Assembly: GCF_017876165.1 (NCBI RefSeq)
Contig: NZ_JAGINQ010000002.1
Location: 434,001 to 498,000 of the forward strand
Length of the DNA stretch: 64,000 nt
Origin: Azospirillum soli
GTDB taxonomy: Bacteria; Pseudomonadota; Alphaproteobacteria; Azospirillales; Azospirillaceae
Direction of reading: 5' to 3'
Shown here: positions 8,564 through 16,900 of the stretch, one piece after another
Position numbering within the stretch: position 1 is the first letter of the stretch
How the letters are laid out: every line of letters begins with the position of its first letter
Notes under the pieces: model-generated
The model's input: the letters and a program-made list of their open reading frames with translations, nothing else
Told to the model about the DNA's origin: nothing
The model's database searches: none
Position numbers and translations under genes: made by a program

Positions 8564-10051
8564 ATGCTGAACCGCGCGAAGCGCCTAGCGCTTGCCGCCG
8601 CCACGGCTCTGGCGCTGGTGCCGGGCGCCGCATGGCCGCAAGCCCGGACCGATCTTGTGGTCGGCATGCGGCTGGAACCGCCGCACCTCGACCCCACCGC
8701 CGGGGCCGCCGCCGCGATCGACGAGGTCACCTACGCCAACCTGTTCGAGCCGCTGACTCGCGTCAATGCGGACGGCAAGGTGGTTCCCGGACTGGCGCAA
8801 AGCTGGACGGTGTCCAAGGATGGGCTGACCTACAGCTTCCGCCTGCGTCCGAACGCCAAATTCCACGACGGCAGCGCGGCCGATTCGGCGGACGTGAAGT
8901 TCTCGCTGGACCGCGCCCGCGCCGCCGATTCGGTGAACGCGCAGAAGGCCTATTTCGCCGCCATCGACACGGTGGAGACACCGGACCCGCAGACCGTCGT
9001 GGTGACGCTGTCGCGGCCGGACGGGCTGTTCCTCTTCCACATGGCCTCGGGCGACGCCGCCATCGTGGCGCCGGAGACGGCAGCGACCAACAAGCAGACC
9101 CCGGTCGGCACCGGACCCTTCAAGTTCGAGCGTTGGGTGTCCGGCGACCGCGTGATCCTGGCCCGTAACCCCGCTTACGACGGCGCGCAGCCGGCGCTGG
9201 ACCGCGTGACCTTCCGCTTCATCAGCGATCCGGCCGCCCAGGTCGCGGCGCTGAAGGCCGGCGACATCGACACCTTCCCGCAGTTCGACACCTACGAGGC
9301 TCTGCCGGAGTTCCGCGCCAACCCGGCCTTCATGGTCATGGTCGGATCGACGGAGGGTGAGACGATCCTCGGCACCAACAACGGCCGCAAGCCGTTCGAC
9401 GATGTCCGGGTACGCCGTGCCATGGCCCACGCCATCGACCGCAAGACGCTGATCGACGGGGTCCTGTTCGGCAACGGTGCCGCCATCGGCAGCCACTTTC
9501 CGCCGCACCGCGCCGGCTATGTGGACCTGACGGGGATGTATCCCTATGACCCGGAGAAGGCCAAGGCGCTGCTGGCCGAGGCGGGCCACGCCGACGGGTT
9601 CGAGACGACGCTGAAGCTGCCGCCGCCGATCTACGCCCGCCGCTCGGGCGAACTGATCGCCGCCATGCTGGCCGAGGTCGGCATCCGCGTGAAGGTCGAG
9701 CCGATGGAATGGGCGCCGTGGCTGGAAAAGGTGTTCCGGGGCAAGGATTACGACCTGACCCTGATCGCCCACACCGAGCCGCTGGACATCGACATCTACG
9801 GGCGCCCCGACTACTACTTCAACTACAAGAGTGAGCGCTTCCTGAAGGTCGAGGAGGAGCTGAACCGCACCCAGGACCCGGTCAAGCGCGAGAAGCTCTA
9901 CGCGGAGCAGCAGCAGATCCTGGCCGAAGACGCCGTCAACGCCTTCCTGTTCATGCTGCCAGCGGCCACCGTGCAGAACGCGAAGATCGAGGGCATGTGG
10001 CTGAACCGCCCGATCCAGGCCAACGACGTGACCGCCGTGCGGTGGAAGTGA
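8564..10051 (+). CDS. ABC transporter substrate-binding protein, peptide/nickel family
   Basis: Periplasmic binding protein (495 aa) of the DppA/OppA (SBP_bac_5) family. It has a Sec signal peptide (about residues 1-25, ending PGAAWPQA) and the typical start of the mature fold, with FEPLTRVNADGKVVPGLAQS near residues 64-83. No lipobox was seen. The next two genes are matching permeases, so this is the binding protein of an oligopeptide, dipeptide or nickel importer; the substrate cannot be told from sequence. GGGGGAG precedes ATG. Confidence 0.93.
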   Translation: MLNRAKRLALAAATALALVPGAAWPQARTDLVVGMRLEPPHLDPTAGAAAAIDEVTYANLFEPLTRVNADGKVVPGLAQSWTVSKDGLTYSFRLRPNAKFHDGSAADSADVKFSLDRARAADSVNAQKAYFAAIDTVETPDPQTVVVTLSRPDGLFLFHMASGDAAIVAPETAATNKQTPVGTGPFKFERWVSGDRVILARNPAYDGAQPALDRVTFRFISDPAAQVAALKAGDIDTFPQFDTYEALPEFRANPAFMVMVGSTEGETILGTNNGRKPFDDVRVRRAMAHAIDRKTLIDGVLFGNGAAIGSHFPPHRAGYVDLTGMYPYDPEKAKALLAEAGHADGFETTLKLPPPIYARRSGELIAAMLAEVGIRVKVEPMEWAPWLEKVFRGKDYDLTLIAHTEPLDIDIYGRPDYYFNYKSERFLKVEEELNRTQDPVKREKLYAEQQQILAEDAVNAFLFMLPAATVQNAKIEGMWLNRPIQANDVTAVRWK

Positions 10052-10082
10052 CGGCGCGAGCCTTGCGCCGGGAGAGACCCGC

Positions 10083-11030
10083 GTGCTTGCCTTCCTCGTG
10101 CGCCGGCTGCTGACGCTGGCGCTGACCGCGTGGCTCGCCACGATGGTCGTGTTCGCCGTGCTGGAGGTGGTGCCGGGCGATCCGGCGCTGCTGATGCTCG
10201 GCACCCAGGCGCAACCCGACACGCTGGCGGCGCTCAGGGCCCAGATGGGCCTCGATCAGCCGATTCCGGTGCGTTACCTGCGCTGGGTCGGCGGGCTGCT
10301 GACCGGCGATCTCGGCACCAGCCTGACCTACGCCCGCCCGGTCGCCGATCTGGTCGCCGAGCGGCTGGCGATCACTTTGCCGTTGGCCGCCATGGCGCTG
10401 GTTCTGTCCGCCGTCATCGCCATCCCGCTGGGGCTGACGGCGGCGTCCCGCCATGGCCGGGCGGGGGATTGGGCGGTCATGGCCTTTGGACAGGTCGGGA
10501 TCGCGGTGCCCAGCTTCTGGTTCGCCATCCTGCTGATCCTCGGCTTCTCGGTCAAACTGGGCTGGTTTCCGGCCGGCGGCTTTCCCGGCTGGCAAGCCGG
10601 CGCGGGGCCGGCGCTGAAGGCGCTGCTGCTGCCCGCCGTTGCGCTGGCCTTGCCGGAAGCCGCCATCCTGGCCCGCGTCACCCGCTCCGCCGCCCTGGAC
10701 ACACTGCGCGAGGATTACGTCCGCACCGCCTGGGCCAAGGGGCTGCGGCGGCGGACGGTGCTGATCCGGCACGTGCTGCCGAACGCGCTGATCCCGGTCG
10801 CCACCATCCTGGGCCTGCAATGCGCCTTCCTGATCGCCGGGGCGGTGGTGGTGGAGAACGTCTTCACGCTGCCCGGCCTCGGGCGGCTGCTCTATCAGGC
10901 CATCGGCCAGCACGACCTGATCGTGGTGCAGAGCGTCGTCGTCCTGCTGGCGATGAGCGTCGTCGTCGTCAACGCCCTGGTCGATGTCGCCTACGCGGCC
11001 ATCGATCCGCGCCCGAGGGTGCGGACATGA
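10083..11030 (+). CDS. ABC transporter permease, DppB family
   Basis: Inner-membrane permease (315 aa) with about six helices and an N-terminal LAFLVRRLL segment typical of DppB/OppB. The EAA loop that docks the ATPase is visible around residues 200-245 (DYVRTAWAKGL then HVLPNALIPV). The start is GTG, preceded by GGAGAG. It overlaps or nearly touches the next permease and follows the binding protein by 31 bp. Confidence 0.93.
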   Translation: MLAFLVRRLLTLALTAWLATMVVFAVLEVVPGDPALLMLGTQAQPDTLAALRAQMGLDQPIPVRYLRWVGGLLTGDLGTSLTYARPVADLVAERLAITLPLAAMALVLSAVIAIPLGLTAASRHGRAGDWAVMAFGQVGIAVPSFWFAILLILGFSVKLGWFPAGGFPGWQAGAGPALKALLLPAVALALPEAAILARVTRSAALDTLREDYVRTAWAKGLRRRTVLIRHVLPNALIPVATILGLQCAFLIAGAVVVENVFTLPGLGRLLYQAIGQHDLIVVQSVVVLLAMSVVVVNALVDVAYAAIDPRPRVRT

Positions 11031-11040
11031 GGGTACGGAC

Positions 11041-11868
11041 ATGAGGCGCCGCGTGCCCGTCAGCCTGATCCTCGGCGCGGTCATCACCGCCCTGATCCTG
11101 GCCGTCGCCCTGCTATCCTTCGTCTGGACCCCGTTTCCGGCGGAGCAGATCCGCGTCGTCGCCCGGCTTCGCCCGCCGGGGCCGGAGCATTGGCTGGGCA
11201 CCGACCACTTCGGCCGGGACGTGCTGTCCATGATCATGGTGGGCGCCCGCAACTCGCTGGCCGTCGGCGCGGCGGCGGTGGCGCTCGGCGCCGCGGTCGG
11301 GGTGCCGCTCGGCCTTGCCGCCGCCAGCTGGGGCCATTGGGGGGACGAGGCGGTGGCCCGGCTCGGCGACCTGCTGTTCGCCTTTCCGGCGGTGCTGACC
11401 GCCATCCTGCTGACCGCCGTTCTCGGCGCCGGGGCGGTGAACGTCGTCCTGGCGCTGGGCGTCTTCAACGCCGCCGTCTTCGCCCGCGTCACGCGCGGGG
11501 CGGCCTTTTCCGTCTGGCGGCGGGAGTTCGTGCGGGCGGCCCTGGCGCTTGGCCGAGGCCCGCTGTCCGTGACCATCATCCACGTGCTGCCGAACGTGGC
11601 CGGGGTGGTGATCGTGCAGGCGACCGTCCTGTTCGCCGTGGCCGTGCTGAACGAGGCGGCGCTGAGCTATCTCGGTCTCGGCATCCAGCCGCCGTCGCCG
11701 TCCTGGGGAAAGATGCTGGGCGACGCCCAGACCTTCCTGTTCACGGCCCCCTTGCAGGCCGTCTTTCCAGGCGCGGCCATCGCGCTGTGCGTGCTTGGTC
11801 TCAACCTGCTGGGCGATGGGCTGCGCGACGTGCTCGACCCGCGCCACCGCTCGGCACCGGTCATCTGA
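11041..11868 (+). CDS. ABC transporter permease, DppC family
   Basis: Second permease (275 aa) of the same importer. It carries the DppC hallmark LGTDHFGRDVLSMIMVGAR near residues 54-72 and an EAA loop (EFVRAALALGRG, then HVLPNVAG). The start at 11041 follows GAGGG at 11029-11033 and lies 10 bp after the previous stop. No ATP-binding subunit follows: the next gene is on the other strand. The importer therefore needs an ATPase encoded elsewhere. Confidence 0.92.
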   Translation: MRRRVPVSLILGAVITALILAVALLSFVWTPFPAEQIRVVARLRPPGPEHWLGTDHFGRDVLSMIMVGARNSLAVGAAAVALGAAVGVPLGLAAASWGHWGDEAVARLGDLLFAFPAVLTAILLTAVLGAGAVNVVLALGVFNAAVFARVTRGAAFSVWRREFVRAALALGRGPLSVTIIHVLPNVAGVVIVQATVLFAVAVLNEAALSYLGLGIQPPSPSWGKMLGDAQTFLFTAPLQAVFPGAAIALCVLGLNLLGDGLRDVLDPRHRSAPVI

Positions 11869-11878
11869 TGCGCGCGTG

Positions 11879-11911
11879 ACTTGACGCAAGCGGGCGCGGC
11901 TTGTGTCAAGT
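11879..11911. terminator. hairpin between convergent genes
   Basis: A 13-bp stem with one mismatch (11879-11891 with 11899-11911) and a 7-nt loop lies between the DppC-type permease and the convergent unknown gene. There is no T-tract on either strand, so its action as a terminator is uncertain. Confidence 0.5.
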
Positions 11912-11937
11912 GGTTGGCTCGCCTATTGGCCGGTCTG

Positions 11938-13569
11938 TCAACCCGCCCCGTTGCGGGTCTTGTCGGACAGCTCGATCAGGTCCATCAGCTCGTGGCTTTT
12001 CCAGTAGCGGGACTTGCCGACCTCGGTCCGCGCGGTGGCGATCAGGTCGTCGATGATCGCCCGCTCCTCCGGCGACAGGTCCGGGCCACGCTCCAGCCGG
12101 TGGGTGAGCAGGCGGGTCATGTTGTGGCTGGAGGGCGGAATCCAGCCGCTGATCCGCTGGCCGAAGACGGTGCTGAAGCCATTGATGCGCAGCAGATGCT
12201 CCATGCGCTCGTCGAGGGATTCGGTGTCCTCGAACTTCATGGCCTTTTCGACGTTGGCGCGCATCTCCTCCAGCAGCGTCTCCCGCCACTTCACGAGGTC
12301 GTAGGTCTCAAAGCCGAAGTCGCGGGCCAGCCCATGCCACTGCCACAACAGGCGGTTCAGCCAGATCACGTCGCCATGGTCGATGACCGACTGGCGGCGT
12401 GCGGCGGCGGCCTGTCCGGACCGCTCCATGGCGACCCCGGCGACGCGCGCGCCGATGATCTTGCTGGCCGACTGCCACGCGTTGCGGAAGGTCGGCTCGC
12501 TGCGCCGGTCTTCCATCAGGCCGGACGCGGTCACGGCTTCAATCAGCTGGCCGAGCCGCTGCATCAGCCCCTCGACGCGAGCCTTTTCCTTGGCGCTCGG
12601 CCGGATGGGGGAGCCGGGGACGCGCTCGTTCAGCTTCAGGATGGCGGTCAGCGCGGCGGTCAGCGCGCGGGTCGTGCCGAGGAAGTGGGCGGTCAGCGTG
12701 TCGGTCACCGGGTTGCCCCGGCCCGGATCGACGCCGCTCTGCCGGATGTACAGCGCCGCCACAGCGTAGTTACGCTTCACGTTCAGGACGGACAGCGGCA
12801 GCAGCAGCGCGAAATCCTCATGCCCGCGGAAACGCTCCGCCAGTTCGGCGGTGCCGTTCATCAGCGTGTCGGCCATGCGGTCGCGCTCCCAGCCGGAGGA
12901 GCTGTTCGCGGGGAAGCCCTCCAGCCGCTCGCCAATCAGGCGCGCCGATCCCTCAGCGTGGGCCAGGATGTCGCGCATCAACTGGACGGTGTTGGACTCA
13001 AAATGGGGCGCCTTGTCGAGGAAGGCGGACAGCAGCCGGGTGCGGCGCGGCCGGTTGCGTGACAGGGCGGTGAGGGTCTCTTCCAGCGCCTTGCGGTTGG
13101 CGAGCACGGCGTCCAGATGCTTCACCGCCGCCGCGCGCATCCGTTCCTTCAGCGCCGCCGCCTCCGGGGAGCGCAGCGCCCGGTCGATGACCTCGCCGCG
13201 CGCCATCTCGTCCAGTCTCTCCTGCGCCTCGACGGCCAGCAGGGGGAAGGCGTCGCGGCTCAGCACTTCCCATAACGCGCCGACATCCACCCGCTGCACC
13301 ATGCCCGGCACGCTGACGCCGCCGTGGTACAGCACGTCGTCGTCGGTCAGGAAGGCTTCGAACAGGTTGGTGAACAGGCGCCGGGCGCGGTTGGTGCGCT
13401 GGCGGTTCAGATACTCGATGACGTACTGGCGGACGAGCTGGACGCGCTCGGCCGGCTCCCCGTCCATGCCTTCGATTTCGCTCAGCAGGGCGTAGACGAA
13501 GCTGGCGGGCAGCCGCGTGACCAGCTCGTTGATCTTTTCCCGAAGGGCGTTTTCGTTTTCGTCGTGCAT
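11938..13569 (-). CDS. large helical protein of unknown function
   Basis: A 543-residue protein (from ATG at 13569; a GTG at 13605 would add 12 residues) that I do not recognise. It looks soluble and almost wholly alpha-helical, rich in Arg, Leu and Glu. It has no signal peptide, membrane helix, nucleotide-binding loop or Cys/His cluster. The N-terminus (about 1-80) is acidic, and the C-terminus ends in a charged segment (SKRYWKSHEL-like). Neither possible start has a good ribosome-binding site. Codon use matches its neighbours. It stands alone between convergent transporter genes and gpt. That it is real is supported by length and consistent GC3; its function is open. Confidence 0.8.
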   Translation of the reverse strand: MHDENENALREKINELVTRLPASFVYALLSEIEGMDGEPAERVQLVRQYVIEYLNRQRTNRARRLFTNLFEAFLTDDDVLYHGGVSVPGMVQRVDVGALWEVLSRDAFPLLAVEAQERLDEMARGEVIDRALRSPEAAALKERMRAAAVKHLDAVLANRKALEETLTALSRNRPRRTRLLSAFLDKAPHFESNTVQLMRDILAHAEGSARLIGERLEGFPANSSSGWERDRMADTLMNGTAELAERFRGHEDFALLLPLSVLNVKRNYAVAALYIRQSGVDPGRGNPVTDTLTAHFLGTTRALTAALTAILKLNERVPGSPIRPSAKEKARVEGLMQRLGQLIEAVTASGLMEDRRSEPTFRNAWQSASKIIGARVAGVAMERSGQAAAARRQSVIDHGDVIWLNRLLWQWHGLARDFGFETYDLVKWRETLLEEMRANVEKAMKFEDTESLDERMEHLLRINGFSTVFGQRISGWIPPSSHNMTRLLTHRLERGPDLSPEERAIIDDLIATARTEVGKSRYWKSHELMDLIELSDKTRNGAG

Positions 13570-13640
13570 CGAAGGCGGTCGCGCGAGTGAGATGCGTTGC
13601 ACCACCTTTATGGCGTGTTGAAGGTTAATATTGCCGTAAA

Positions 13641-13677
13641 GAAAAAAAGCGGCGCCCCAGGCGGAGCGCCGCTTTTC
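13641..13677 (-). terminator. Rho-independent terminator downstream of gpt
   Basis: A perfect 11-bp stem (13645-13655 with 13666-13676) and 10-nt loop is followed, on the minus strand, by a run of seven T. It lies about 180 bp past the gpt stop, so everything between them is probably 3' UTR. Confidence 0.85.
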
Positions 13678-13702
13678 TCATGGCAGAAATGCGCGGGATT
13701 AA

Positions 13703-13860
13703 AGCGGATTTCAATCCGCTCTGGGCCGCTCATGCGGCCGATGCCCCGGCCTCTCGCGGGAACGCAGTTCCCGCTGGCGGCAGGCGGATGCCTATGGCAT
13801 CCGCTGAGAGCTGGCGAATGAAGCCATATAAGCCTGAAGCGGGCGTCAGCCCGTTTCAGG
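13703..13860. repeat. array of five consecutive short hairpins
   Basis: Five inverted repeats follow one another: 13703-13720 (8-bp stem), 13724-13739 (6 bp), 13756-13774 (8 bp), 13784-13804 (9 bp) and 13833-13860 (12 bp with one G/T pair). Loops are 2-4 nt. Several stems share a GCGGA or GCGGG start. The last one covers the gpt stop codon. Confidence 0.8.
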
Positions 13861-14356
13861 AGCCGCGATGCTGCTTGGCGATGGGCTGCGAGAACTGCAG
13901 CTCAATGTCCCAGGGGAAGTGGATCCAGGTGTCCTGGCTGACTTCCGTGATGAAGGTGTCCACCAGCGGACGGCCGGCGGGCTTGGCGTAGACGGTGGCG
14001 AAATGCGCCTTGGGCAGCATCTTGCGCACGACGATGGCCGTCTTGCCGGTGTCCACGAGGTCGTCGATGATCAGCCAGCCCTCGCCGTCGCCGGCGTTGG
14101 CGCCCTCGACGCCCTTCAGGACCATCGCCTCGCGCTGGTTCTGGTGGTCGTAGCTGGACACGCAGACGGTGTCGATCAGGCGAAGCTCCAGCTCGCGCGC
14201 GATGATCGCGGCCGGGACCAAGCCGCCGCGCGTCACGGCGACGATGCCCTTCCACGGACCCTTGTCGATCAGGCGCCAGGCCAGAGCCTTGGCGTTGCGG
14301 TGCAGCTCCTCCCACGACACGGGGAAGTGCTTCTCGAAAGGAACGGCTTTGGCCAC
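13856..14356 (-). CDS. gpt: xanthine (guanine) phosphoribosyltransferase
   Basis: Purine-salvage enzyme (166 aa) that joins PRPP to xanthine or guanine to give XMP or GMP in the cytoplasm. The PRPP-binding motif [12 protein letters not shown] lies near residues 94-105, and the pyrophosphate loop region [10 protein letters not shown] near 40-49. The C-terminal FPWD motif is typical of XGPRT. Length is that of the family. The gene is monocistronic, with a structured 3' UTR and its own terminator. Confidence 0.95.
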   Translation of the reverse strand: MAKAVPFEKHFPVSWEELHRNAKALAWRLIDKGPWKGIVAVTRGGLVPAAIIARELELRLIDTVCVSSYDHQNQREAMVLKGVEGANAGDGEGWLIIDDLVDTGKTAIVVRKMLPKAHFATVYAKPAGRPLVDTFITEVSQDTWIHFPWDIELQFSQPIAKQHRGS

Positions 14357-14482
14357 GGTCTTGGACTCCGGTAGAGACTAAGGGCCGCTTATAGCGCAAG
14401 CCATGTGCGCGGGCAATCGGAGGGCCGGAGGCTTCCTGAAAAGGCCACGGAGCGGGGGGACGAAAAAGCGTCAAAAAAGGGC

Positions 14483-14511
14483 TTGCGGGGGCATAGGCTT
14501 TTGAGTAAGTT
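14483..14511 (+). promoter_or_regulatory. putative promoter of tRNA-Arg
   Basis: TTGCGG (14483-14488) and TAAGTT (14506-14511) are separated by 17 bp and followed by a GC-rich discriminator (GCGCGCC), a layout common for stable-RNA promoters. They lie about 50 bp before the tRNA. Confidence 0.5.
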
Positions 14512-14564
14512 GCGCGCCTCGACGCGGACGGCCAAAACCACCGCCGAGACAGTACAAGCAGGAT

Positions 14565-14641
14565 GCGCCCGTAGCTCAGCTGGATAGAGCACCAGACTAC
14601 GAATCTGGGGGTCAGGAGTTCGAATCTCTTCGGGCGCGCCA
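14565..14641 (+). tRNA. tRNA-Arg (anticodon ACG)
   Basis: Full cloverleaf of 77 nt. The acceptor stem is GCGCCCG paired with CGGGCGC. The D-arm is GCTC/GAGC, the anticodon stem CCAGA/TCTGG with loop CTACGAA (anticodon 14599-14601), and the T-arm contains GTTCGAAT. Discriminator G and CCA are encoded. It decodes CGU and, with inosine, CGC and CGA. Confidence 0.97.
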
Positions 14642-14655
14642 TCCTTCTTCCGGTA

Positions 14656-14688
14656 CACAAAAAAGCCGCCGCAAGGCGGCTTTTGTGC
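14656..14688. terminator. bidirectional terminator after tRNA-Arg
   Basis: An 8-bp GC stem (14663-14670 with 14675-14682) and GCAA loop is flanked by A-runs on the left and T-runs on the right. It can stop the tRNA on the plus strand and the small gene that reads toward it on the minus strand. Confidence 0.88.
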
Positions 14689-14703
14689 TTTCCGGCACTT
14701 GCG

Positions 14704-14883
14704 TCAGTGCCGCTTGCCCTTCGGCTTCCGTTTTGATTTTGCCGCCGGTTTGGTCATGGCTTTGGCCATGGCCGCCTGATTGCGCTTGGCCGTGGCCGAA
14801 ATCATGCCGGTCCAAAAGCCGACCGCCTGATTTGCCGCGCGGTTCGCCATGGAAAGCCAGAGGCTGCGGGGACTGCCCTTCAT
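14704..14883 (-). CDS. small basic protein of unknown function (59 aa)
   Basis: A 59-residue reading frame with an excellent AAAGGAGG ribosome-binding site 6 nt before its ATG, ending just before a terminator. The N-terminal half is mildly hydrophobic with Trp (SLWLSMANRA, GFWTGMIS). The C-terminal 20 residues are strongly basic (KSKRKPKGKRH), so nucleic-acid or granule binding is conceivable. The AxxA/Q-rich middle recalls phasin-like helices, but this is weak. I do not recognise the family. Start and direction rest on the ribosome-binding site and terminator. Confidence 0.65.
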   Translation of the reverse strand: MKGSPRSLWLSMANRAANQAVGFWTGMISATAKRNQAAMAKAMTKPAAKSKRKPKGKRH

Positions 14884-15026
14884 CGAGATCCTCCTTTCGG
14901 TTCACCCCGACAACAGCGCTCCACCCCGAACGGTTCACTCCCATCCCGCCGTTGCCGGGCGCTGTGATGCGCGCAAGTCTCAAGGGCCGAAATCGAAAGA
15001 GCCATCGCAATCGAAAGGGGATAGGC

Positions 15027-15302
15027 ATGCCGCCGACCGAACGCGCCAAGACGTTGAGCCGGAAGCTGCGGGCGCGGTTTCGCATCGACCTGTATTCCTG
15101 CGTGGCCGAGCGGGACTTCGAACGCCAACTGGCCGACGCGATCCGGTCCGCCGAGGAGGCCGCCTTTCACCGTGGGCAGGAGTTCTTGCGCCAGCGGTTG
15201 GAGCGGGTTGCGCGGGAATGCCGAGCTGATGGACGCGATTTGGCGGAGGGCATTGAGACGGCTTTGCGGGGATCGCCGGAGGAGGGGGAACAGGCGGCCT
15301 GA
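15027..15302 (+). CDS. small hypothetical protein (91 aa)
   Basis: A 91-residue, charged, probably helical and soluble protein rich in Arg and Glu (for example RQRLERVARECRADGRDL). The start is chosen at an ATG preceded by AAAGGGGA. No membrane segment, Cys cluster or known motif is visible. It follows the tRNA/small-gene region and precedes a palindromic repeat. Overlapping frames on the other strand are possible but lack a ribosome-binding site. Function unknown. Confidence 0.55.
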   Translation: MPPTERAKTLSRKLRARFRIDLYSCVAERDFERQLADAIRSAEEAAFHRGQEFLRQRLERVARECRADGRDLAEGIETALRGSPEEGEQAA

Positions 15303-15346
15303 TGCGGCTAACCCGGCTTTTTGCACAATGTGAATGCCTCTCCATC

Positions 15347-15434
15347 GTCATGCCCGGCCTTGAGCCGGGCATCCACGTCTAGGCAGGACGTTCGGCCGTG
15401 GCCGTGGATGCCCGTTTCAAGCACGGGCATGACG
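15347..15434. repeat. intergenic palindromic repeat (paired hairpins, MITE-like)
   Basis: The left arm (15347-15378) and right arm (15404-15434) are near-perfect inverted copies. The outer CGTCATGCCCG and inner CGGGCATCCACG match exactly. Each arm also folds into its own hairpin around ATGCCCG/CGGGCAT. This resembles dispersed extragenic palindromes common in alphaproteobacteria. The rest of the 15303-15627 gap shows nothing recognisable. Confidence 0.75.
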
Positions 15435-15627
15435 TTGAAAAGAGCAGCGTACGAAAAAGAAAAGCCGCTCTAACCCGTTGCCGCATCGAACATTTCCAGA
15501 TGAAAATACGGCAGGATAGCTGTCTGATCTTGGTCACACCGCGATTCAGATCCGGTTAACCATGCCCGCCTAGGGTCGGGCGCCTTTGCTGCACCGCGGC
15601 ATTTCCGCAGATCAAAGGCGACCGACC

Positions 15628-16173
15628 ATGGTGTTCCTGTTCGACTACCTGCCGACTCTGTCCCTCGTTGCGGTGACGGGTCTCGCCGGTCTGGCGTTTG
15701 GCACCCTGTCCACGCTTCTGTCCGACCGGCGGATGATCCTGGCCGCGCAGGCGGCGGCCGGTGCGCTGTTCGTAATTCACTTCCTGTGCCTGGGCGCGCA
15801 GACGGGCATGCTGATGTGCGCGCTGGGTCTGGTGCAGCTTGCCACGGCTTATCCGGAAAAGCGTCCGCGCTGGCTTGGCGTCGCGTTCGCGCTGACCGTT
15901 CCGGCGGCGCTGGCGGTGGCCGCGCTGACCTGGCAGGGGCCGATGTCGGCCCTGTCGGCGGCGGGCTTCGTGTTGAGCACGATCGGCCGCTGGCAGAGTT
16001 CGGTTGGGACGATGCGGATGTTTTTCCTGACCGCGACGGTGGTCGGCGCCGGGCACAACATCCTGGCCGGCTCCGCCTTCGGGCTCGGCTCCGACGCGCT
16101 GGCACTGTCCGGCCACCTGTGGAGCCTGTGGCGCGACCGCGCCGAGGAACGTCGCCTCGCCGTGGCCGCCTGA
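15628..16173 (+). CDS. YgjV-family inner membrane protein
   Basis: Integral membrane protein (181 aa) with five to six hydrophobic helices and conserved features of the YgjV (Imp-YgjV) family: a GTLSTLLSDRR loop near residues 25-35, IHFLCLGA near 50-57, and an STIGRWQ motif near 116-122. The biochemical role of the family is not established. ATG at 15628 is chosen because the protein then begins at the first helix; an upstream frame extension has no ribosome-binding site. It stands alone, converging on the DUF892 gene. Confidence 0.8.
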   Translation: MVFLFDYLPTLSLVAVTGLAGLAFGTLSTLLSDRRMILAAQAAAGALFVIHFLCLGAQTGMLMCALGLVQLATAYPEKRPRWLGVAFALTVPAALAVAALTWQGPMSALSAAGFVLSTIGRWQSSVGTMRMFFLTATVVGAGHNILAGSAFGLGSDALALSGHLWSLWRDRAEERRLAVAA

Positions 16174-16184
16174 CGCGAAGGGTT

Positions 16185-16207
16185 CAAGGGAGGCAATGCC
16201 TCCCTTG
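16185..16207. terminator. hairpin between convergent genes
   Basis: A perfect 10-bp stem (16185-16194 with 16198-16207) with a 3-nt loop lies between the YgjV-family gene and the DUF892 gene. A weak T-rich stretch follows on the plus strand. Confidence 0.6.
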
Positions 16208-16232
16208 GTTCCCGGTTTAACGGCTCCTGGTT

Positions 16233-16745
16233 TTAGCGTTTGGCTTCCGCCACGCCGGCCGTTTCCTTGCGTTCCAGATAGGTCTTGGTCAGCTGCGGCA
16301 GGCGCTGTTCCAGCCAGCCGGCCATCTCCAGCTCCTCGTTCAGGCTCTGCTGGAGCATCCGGGCAATCTCGGGCTCGCCGACCTGTTCGGCCGCCGCGAT
16401 GAGCGAACGGTAGTTGGCGATCTCGAAATGCTCGAACGAGTAGTTGAAGACCGCCGCCTTGACGATCTCGTCACTGGTTATGATGCCGGACAGCGATTGG
16501 GCGTTGCCGATCAGCATGGCGACGCCGGTCTTGATGGCCGAGGTGTCGGTGCCCAGCCGTTGCAGGCACTGTTTCAGGCGGTCGGCCTGCCGGTTGGAGA
16601 CCTCGATGTGCTCCTGCACCTTGGCGAGCACCTCGGGGTAGTTCTTGATGCGCTCGGCCTGCCGTTCCAGCATTTCGACCGCTTGGCTTTCCATCGCGTA
16701 GGCGTCGCGCAGCCAGTCGGTCAGTGTGTCCTTGCTGTTGGCCAC
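16233..16745 (-). CDS. DUF892 (YciF-like) ferritin-like protein
   Basis: A 170-residue four-helix ferritin-like protein of the DUF892/YciE-YciF family, often induced by stress. Metal-ligand type positions are visible in the helices (AMESQAVEMLERQAE, EHIEVSNRQADRL, SFEHFEIANYR, NEELEMAGWLEQ). The start is taken as GTG at 16745, preceded by GGGAGAG; a longer frame upstream lacks a ribosome-binding site. It is divergent from a second four-helix protein gene (DUF2383). Function is inferred from the fold only. Confidence 0.85.
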   Translation of the reverse strand: MANSKDTLTDWLRDAYAMESQAVEMLERQAERIKNYPEVLAKVQEHIEVSNRQADRLKQCLQRLGTDTSAIKTGVAMLIGNAQSLSGIITSDEIVKAAVFNYSFEHFEIANYRSLIAAAEQVGEPEIARMLQQSLNEELEMAGWLEQRLPQLTKTYLERKETAGVAEAKR

Positions 16746-16900
16746 GTTGTCTCTCCCTCGTTTCGAAAGCGGAACGCTGTTTGGTGCGTCCGTTCCGAAC
16801 AACAGGGGCCGTCCCATTCCGTTGCCGTAGGGTACAAAGGAACCTTCGGCGCGGCCGGGGGTTGTCCGATCGAACGGGCAGGATGCCAGGGAGGCCGGAC

